This document shows positions 58,471-64,000 of a stretch of 64,000 bases of DNA, in pieces (within the stretch, counting starts at the first letter, position 1; every line of letters begins with the position of its first letter). The notes below the pieces were generated by a model. That model had not been told where the DNA came from, ran no database searches, and saw nothing but the letters and a program-made list of their open reading frames with translations. The position numbers and the translations under genes were made by a program. The stretch comes from Viola odorata (lineage: Eukaryota; Streptophyta; Magnoliopsida; Malpighiales; Violaceae), in the NCBI GenBank assembly GCA_963691705.1, contig OY829539.1, forward strand, positions 21,374,407 to 21,438,406, given 5' to 3'.

Positions 58471-58579
58471 CTTGATATTCATAAAGAAATGATTGAGCTT
58501 TAAGCAACCAATTTCGTTCTCTTCTTTTAACATGTGGCACCATCAAACCATTGGTCGCTTTTCTTTTGTTTGTAGACAT
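58471..58579 (-). CDS. Possible first coding exon of the Helitron gene
   Basis: On the minus strand ATG at 58579 opens a basic stretch (MSTNKRKATNG, then VKRRERNWLLKAQ) ending at a good donor CAAG|GTATGT (58471/58470). It lies upstream of the RPA/helicase fragments in the right orientation. No homolog is recognised. It is offered with low confidence. Confidence 0.3.
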
Positions 58580-58599
58580 TTTCCTACAATTGAAATAAA

Positions 58600-60240
58600 T
58601 TTAAAACATGAATTTGTAAGTAAGTGGTAATTTAAGTAATTTATTAAATAGTGTATGAAATTGTATAAATATGGATCGAACTAAATAAATACAATATGGA
58701 TCTATTGTGCTTAAAGGAAAAAGTTGAAATAACACGAAAATACAAAATCTGGTGGAATGATGTTATCATTTAACGAAAGATGTTCAAAGCATGAAAATAG
58801 CAAATAACTAATTTAAGTTAGATGGCAGGTTCCACCTTTATCATAAGGTAAATCAGAAAAAAATAATGATGATGGTTCAAACAATTTCGACAATCATAAA
58901 TACACACACATATGGACCAAGCTAAATAAATACATATATATAAGACTCAAATTAATTAAATATAAGATTTATATAATAAATATATAATTCATACCATAGG
59001 ATCTATTGTGCTTAAAGGAAAAAGTTGAAAGCATAGTGATAAAAAGTACTTTCGACTTAGTTTATTTCAGTTACCAAAGTTGTTATAATAGACAAACTCA
59101 ATCCCTAAATTTTGATAATAAAAGAAGAAGAAGGTTGAGTGTTGATAGCAAAATAAGTTACTAACCTTGAAATCAAACAAAACCTTGGGCTGAATAGATC
59201 ACTCAACCTTTACATAGCTGCTTAGTTGTCGACCATTGACAGAGATGAGAATGTATCAAGCTCATTCTTTGTGACTTTAATAAGTACTCAAATTAATTAA
59301 ATATAAGATTTATATAATAAATATATAATTCATACCACAACTCGATTGGTAATTGGAGGAATTTCCAAGCAAGCCGCTACCAAAAACACGACGGATCTGT
59401 GAAGACGAAAACACAATTAGCATGTTAAATATATTACTAAAAAGCTATTCGTGACATATAAATCTATTTCAATTGAAGAAATTAATTATTCAACCAGCAG
59501 CAAGAAAATTAAGTGCGTTGATAGAGGGAATGTATCCAATAGAGTTGTTTTCCATGGAATCTCATAGAACAGATGTTGATGGCAAGAGGGAGTTCAATTC
59601 TCCGCGAGGATTTGGTGGTGGCGGTGGCGGTAATGGCGACGGCTAGGACAACCAGCATATATAGATGCAAATTAATTGAGATAGCAATGAGTTTCTGCAC
59701 AAATTTGCTTACAATCTTTTTAATTATGCTTATAAATTTGATGTCTTGAATTCCATAAATCAATAAAAACGTGTATTATAAATTAGAAATAAACTACAAG
59801 TTCGATTCATTGATCTTAATGAAGAAATAAAGATGAAATCAATTACCAGAAAGTATTAAAGTTCGTACCTTATGAACTTGTAAAATCGATGCTTCGCTTC
59901 TTTTGATCACACACCCCCTTTCGGCATATTTCTTGATTTCCATCTAAGCTGGTAGGAGTTATAGAATTTCATCAAATGTCATGTCATTCAAAGTAACATT
60001 GTGATGTCATCAATTATATAAGAAGAACGATTGATGGATGCAAAAGTTTATACAATTGGAAGGTGGAAGAAGAAGAAGGTCGTGAAATTTAGGGTTTAAT
60101 AGGGTTAATTAATTAAATAAGTGATTGAGTAATAGATTTATTCAATTTTAATAGGTAAGTTAATTAATTAAATAAGTAGTTGAATAATATATTAATTCAA
60201 TTTTAATAGGTAGGTAATTTTAAAAATTAAAAGACTATTA
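58600..60240 (-). other. AT-rich Helitron 5' half
   Basis: About 1.6 kb without a supported gene. A block 'aattaattaaatataagatttatataataaatatataattcataccata/c' occurs twice (58950-58998, 59290-59338), and a short GGT/GGC-rich run lies near 59608-59640. A weak minus-strand frame at 59763-59509 has no recognised domain. Confidence 0.4.
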
Positions 60241-60287
60241 CACCCTTCGTGCTTTAATATACCTTCGTGCTTTTTATATAGTATAGA

Positions 60288-60611
60288 TATACATATATTT
60301 GAAATATTTTTCTTCAATTTATTGAGCAAGAAATTCAAATTCATAGTTGATCATTTAATCCCGAGTTTTAACTATTTAGAGTAAGATTTGAACTTCTACT
60401 GCTTAGGTCTGTTTACGATTGAATTATATTTTTTTCCACAATATATTCAACGAACAAAACTATTTCGCACAACCATATATATTTAGATGCTTTTCTCGGA
60501 GACAATTTTGACAATCATAGCTGTGATTTTCTATACACAACTCTGACTACCATGGTCCATCTTCAACATAATACAATAATATAATTATAATCCACACCAA
60601 CAGTGGGAAGA
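60288..60611. other. Intergenic DNA between Helitron and LINE
   Basis: About 320 bp of AT-rich DNA; nothing recognisable. Confidence 0.4.
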
Positions 60612-61359
60612 AATCAGGTATGACAAAGATCTCTTGCTTCGGTCTTGTTGGACCAGTCTAGTCCCATACCGTGTGGAGTTTTTCTTGTGGTTATCGTTGC
60701 GGGAAAGAATAGTTACTCGGACATTTCTTGAGAAACGTAGCATGATTTCAGCTGATATGAGCGTTTGCCCGATGTGCAACAAGTGCCCAGAGTATGTGAA
60801 CCATTTATTCATTCACTATGAGATAGCTAGGGGGGTTTGGGATTATATAAGGCAGTGGTCGAGGGTGGTGGGATGTCAGCCCCAAAAGCTGGCGGATCTT
60901 TGGAGTGCATGGGGAAGTTATTTACCTAGCCTTAGCAAGTGTTTATATAGGACTTGGCAAACCCTATTTTATGCAGTAATATGGACTCTGTGGAAGCTAC
61001 GTAATGTTGTGGTCCTTAGACAAACGGCGTATGATGAATCGCGATGTGTGAATTCGATTTTCTCCTTGTGGCATTGGTGGCTGAAAAGCAAGGATTGCTC
61101 GTTTGCATATAGCATGTCAGCTATGCTTCAGTCCCCAGCTTGGTTGTTCAGTCAGCGATCTGATGTTCCTTGAGTTCGTGGTATAGGCTGTAGTTGAATC
61201 GTAACAGCTCGTTAGGCTGCATGCCTGTCTTGTTTTTCTTTTGTTTCAATGGAGTGTAGGTAGCATGCCTGTGTTGCTGTTGGCAGCGTTCCTTGTAATA
61301 TTCTAGTCATGTCCTTTATGACATTTTAATTAATAAATCTCTGCCTATTTAAAAAAAAA
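60612..61359 (+). mobile_element. 5'-truncated LINE with poly(A)
   Basis: Only the end of ORF2 remains. It carries the reverse-transcriptase zinc-binding region (zf-RVT): VPYRVEFFLWLSLRERIVTR, then CPMCNKCPEYVNHLFIHYEIARGVWDYI (Cys-Cys-His-type site), to TGA at 61171-61173. A 3' UTR and AATAAA-like taataaat precede a ten-A tail at 61350-61359. 5' truncation and a poly(A) tail are the normal products of target-primed reverse transcription. No clear target duplication was found. The RT and endonuclease domains are absent. Confidence 0.88.
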
Positions 61360-61624
61360 TCCATACCTACGTTTAATAATATAATCTTCTTCTAGGAATT
61401 ATAGACTAAACACCATTTTGTACCACTAATTAATGAAATGGAAAAGAGGAAAGGAAAATAAAAAAACTAAGGAAATAGAAAAGATAACGAGGGATTAAAT
61501 AAGACAATTTGGAAGTTCTATACCAACCAATCGGAAGAATGAATAGTGAACTCAGACTGGGTTTCAGCCCCTATATACCCTTCGACTACGTACCTGTGTA
61601 GACTCTACCCACCTCCAAGATTAT
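61360..61624. other. Unannotated DNA after the LINE
   Basis: About 265 bp; no feature is supported. Confidence 0.35.
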
Positions 61625-61790
61625 GTTAGATCTGCTAAAACTACATCAAAGTATCTCATAAATGAAGCACTCACAATTTGAATGTTTAAAAGATCACGTG
61701 AGTCGACAACTACTCCAAGCTCATCAACAAGACCTTGAACAAAGTCATAGAAGTGATCAGGATCATCACAAATAGAGAAGGCATGAACCT
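61625..61790 (-). pseudogene. Exon-like fragment of an unknown gene
   Basis: The minus strand is open for 54 codons with an acidic, ordinary protein-like composition (HAFSICDDPDHFYDFVQGLV, then DELGVVVDSRDLLNIQI). It then has a donor-like ATT|GTGAGT and TAA shortly after. It is cut at its upstream side by the Copia LTR at 61793. I do not recognise the family. It could be the remnant of a host gene interrupted by the insertion, or a chance frame. Confidence 0.35.
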
Positions 61791-61792
61791 GT

Positions 61793-62594
61793 TGTTGGAG
61801 TCCAGCTCATATTGGCTGAACGAGAGATTTGTTGTGGGCCTAGCCCAATTGGAGCTGTTTGTTTTAGTTTGATTAGAAAAAGAAAAAGAAAAGAAAAGAT
61901 TGGAGTATGACTTGGAGTAGGATTGTGTAACCTAATTAATTAGGTTGTCCACCATTATAAAAGGTGAGTGGTGGCTTAGGTTGTGAGGCAAGAGAGACAA
62001 GAGAATTAATTAGAGTTGTTGTTGAGCATCCTGAGAGATTGTGAGAGGATTTGAGCATCCTGTGAGAGAGAAGAGACAAAATAGATTTTCGCCAAACTCT
62101 GTGCAGCTGTGGGAGAATTGTCGCAGAGACTTCGTTCACCGTTGGATCGGGGTGCAATTTGGACAGCAGGTGCGAGACTTCTGATTCTTCAATCTGAACG
62201 GTTAGATCAGTAAGAAGTTGTCTGATGTAGTATAAATCCTATCTTGATTGAAGCGGTGAAAATCTAGTTTTGGTTCTCTATTCACATATCTCTTGTTTTT
62301 CTCAGATTGATTGATTAGATTATTTGATTGGTACTATTGGTGATATTGGTGTATTTCAGATAATTGCTATAGTTGAGATAGGGATTTTTCTTGGTTGTAC
62401 ACATTGATCATCATATAGTGGATTGACTGGCTTGGTCCCGTGGTTTTTTACTTGTTGAGATTTTCCACGTTAAAAAAATCTTTGTGTTCTTTTCTTGATT
62501 ACTTTTGATTGGTTTGATAGCTAGGGGTTATTGATTCTTGGGATAAGATTGTTTGCTGCGCAAAATTTATTGTTGATTGGAATTAACCGCAACA
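61793..62594 (+). repeat. 5' LTR of a Ty1/copia element
   Basis: 802 bp, TGTTGGAGTC...CCGCAACA, with TGTTG/CAACA inverted ends. The following actggtagcggagg resembles the tRNA-iMet PBS (TGGTATCAGAGC) with changes. A copia-type gag start follows. Confidence 0.75.
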
Positions 62595-62622
62595 ACTGGT
62601 AGCGGAGGTTAAGATTTGAAAG

Positions 62623-62704
62623 ATGATCGACAACGCAAAGATTGAGCCTTTTGGTGGAGAGAATGATTTCGCAGTGTGGCAGACAACTGTGATGGATTTG
62701 TTGA
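62623..62704 (+). pseudogene. Copia gag N-terminus, truncated
   Basis: ATG at 62623 opens IEPFGGENDFAVWQTTVMDLL, the conserved start of copia gag (F-G-N-F--W---M--LL). After about 27 codons it is interrupted by an inverted Athila LTR fragment at 62705. Confidence 0.75.
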
Positions 62705-63038
62705 TGATCGTCACTCAAATATACTAATATTTTCCTAGTGCCTAGATGCACAAATTAATGTGTACAGGGCAAGACAAGGTCGAAGCACAGAGATTGAAGG
62801 AATAAAACATTAATAAAGATGTATGACAAGGTAATATGCAACAGATCAAACCCAAATAACACTAAAGGGGGGGTTTTATGTTGATTAATGAATTAATCAA
62901 CGCAGAGTATGGGAGCTAACAAGACAAAATTGTAAAGTAATTATCTAGGGCGCGAAAATAAGATGTAATCCAGGGCAAGAAATATAAACAGATCGAGGGC
63001 CAGAAAAGTAATAAAGGAGATATTAACCAGATAGGAAG
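62705..63038 (-). repeat. Inverted fragment of an Athila LTR
   Basis: Reverse complement of about 44372-44703, the last 330 bp of the Athila 5' LTR, with small differences. Its left edge is exactly the LTR terminus (TGATCGTCACTC), so it is a real LTR end inserted in the copia gag: a 3' LTR or solo LTR on the minus strand. Its right side is interrupted at 63039. Confidence 0.85.
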
Positions 63039-63608
63039 TGATAACAATTCACCTAAAAGAAAGGGTACTTTCATTTATCACCCAGTGGGAAAGGACATAG
63101 CCACCGTTTCGCACCGCCGCGGTAGGGACAAGGTTAATACCTCCCCCGAAGGCTAACGCTATGAGGGCTAACGATGCCCTACCGGCTCCTCTCACGGACC
63201 TCTTGGATGGCTCAAGGAGTTATCTCCCCCCCAGGGGAAACCACGCGTCAGGAAGAATGCTCCGGCCATTATCCTACCGTGGCAATATCTACCTATACAC
63301 CTACCGCCAAGGTAGCGTGTCACGATAAGGGCGAACCACAGACCCTAACGCGAGCGATAGCTCCATTCTCGTTTACACGGGCGGGAACGCCCCATTCTCC
63401 TATAAATACCTCCCCCACAAAGGAGGCAGGTAAGCATACTCTACTGGCCTAAACTCTGCCAAATTCAGTACACATACTGACTTAAGCATCGGAGTGTTTC
63501 CGCCGGAGACCCCTCCGGCGCATTGCAGGTACCGCGGACCGTCGTGAGTGCTGATCTGAGAGGAGCCGTTCCACCATACATCCTTCGGTAGAAGACAAAT
63601 TATTATCA
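63039..63608 (+). repeat. 5' LTR of a further Ty3/gypsy element
   Basis: 570 bp, TGATAACAATTC...AATTATTATCA. The preceding GGAAG is a candidate target duplication. It is GC-rich in the middle, unlike its surroundings. The ends resemble the TGATAAT..ATTATCA ends of the element at 33597. Confidence 0.8.
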
Positions 63609-63611
63609 AAT

Positions 63612-63629
63612 TGGTACTTTCATTGTGAG
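63612..63629 (+). other. Primer-binding site
   Basis: TGGTACTTTCATTGTGAG follows the LTR by three bases and is a two-mismatch variant of the PBS at 39696-39713. Confidence 0.7.
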
Positions 63630-63693
63630 TTTTGGTTCTATTAAGTGAGCATCCTTAATAACCAAGCTCCTCCTCCCCGAAGCTAGAAGGATT

Positions 63694-64000
63694 ATGGCCT
63701 CAGAGTCAGATCCGGCGCTGTCCCGAACTTCCAACATCCCATACAACACCTGCAGACGCTTGTTTCCCTTCGCTACCTCTGACACCTCCACCCCAGGGCA
63801 GGACGTCACGGCAGGAGAATTAGATCTTCCTCCTGGGTCAAGTTCGGAAGAAATTACATTCCAGATTTGCTCTCCCTTCTCCCATATAGCGGGAACCAGC
63901 CATCCCACCCCCCAAGCGGGGAGATCTATGATAGGAGAAGCGGACAACCCTTTCGCGAGCTCAATAGCAGCTCTCCAAGCTCAACTGGATCAGCTGACAG
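63694..64000 (+). CDS. Gag N-terminus of the Ty3/gypsy element, runs off window
   Basis: An open frame from ATG (MASESDPALSRTSNIP) to the window end, 102 codons, without stops. It ends in a helical SSIAALQAQLDQLT stretch, common before the capsid domain in Tat-type gags. It sits about 85 bp after the PBS. Only the low-complexity N-terminus is visible. Confidence 0.6.
   Translation, partial: MASESDPALSRTSNIPYNTCRRLFPFATSDTSTPGQDVTAGELDLPPGSSSEEITFQICSPFSHIAGTSHPTPQAGRSMIGEADNPFASSIAALQAQLDQLT

Larger units (their letters stand above)
55389..60287 (-). mobile_element. Helitron copy B, both ends present
   Basis: The minus-strand 5' end at 60287 is TCTATACTATATAAAAAGC, preceded by host A. The 3' end is CTAG at 55392-55389, followed by host T, with a hairpin (GTGCGTTGCAC, 55406-55416) 13 bp before it. 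TC...CTRR ends, an A/T target, no target duplication and a subterminal hairpin are the Helitron hallmarks. It contains RPA-like exons, a helicase-like fragment, and a 1679 bp solo LTR. Without that LTR it is about 3.2 kb, so it is non-autonomous. Confidence 0.8.

Noticed and set aside
60570..61395. Target-site duplication around the LINE (aataatataat on both sides)
   Set aside because: The right-hand copy is not directly after the poly(A) and the motif is AT-rich; chance is likely.

Overview
This window is nuclear DNA of a flowering plant, most likely a eudicot. It holds two intact plant genes, the cytokinesis syntaxin KNOLLE and violaxanthin de-epoxidase (VDE), with plant-type introns and chloroplast targeting. 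The species cannot be named from the sequence. Most of the rest is nested transposable elements. Everything here comes from reading the sequence; no database search was run.

Left part (1-22781). A minus-strand Athila-type Ty3/gypsy element (LTR 19767-21124, decayed gag, decayed ATHILA-type ORF at 4635-5721) has been split twice. A complete 12.6 kb Tat/Ogre-like element lies at 6131-18731, with 2.81 kb LTRs differing at about ten positions and a GCTGG target duplication. It has no protease, reverse transcriptase or RNase H, but keeps two long open frames. A second, older Tat-type LTR (1-448 plus 3113-4634) is itself interrupted by a solo LTR of related type (454-3107, GAATC duplication).

Genic island (about 24.6-31.4 kb). 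A perfect (TAA) tract of about 154 units lies upstream of KNOLLE. The KNOLLE promoter carries two M-phase (MSA) elements and a TATA box. KNOLLE and VDE are convergent, with tandem partial duplications of the KNOLLE 3' end between them. Next comes a kinase-like gene whose catalytic motifs are degenerate.

Right part (33-60 kb). The distal kinase exons and the adjoining Helitron are present twice, as copy A (32985-33596 plus 40543-43107) and copy B (54355-60287). Copy A later gained three insertions: a gag-plus-antisense-ORF LTR element in a kinase exon, a Stowaway MITE, and an Athila element (43108-54354) that lacks its 3' LTR. Copy B has clean empty sites for the LTR element and the MITE, so the order of events can be read. 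The Athila gag-pol is decayed mainly by stops that look like C-to-T changes.

Right edge (60.3-64 kb). Here lie a 5'-truncated LINE, a Copia LTR with the start of gag cut by an inverted Athila LTR fragment, and inside that the start of a further Ty3/gypsy element whose gag runs off the window.

Best candidates for something little described: the compact pol-less Tat/Ogre-like element with two maintained ORFs, and the pol-less element with a spliced 761-codon antisense ORF.
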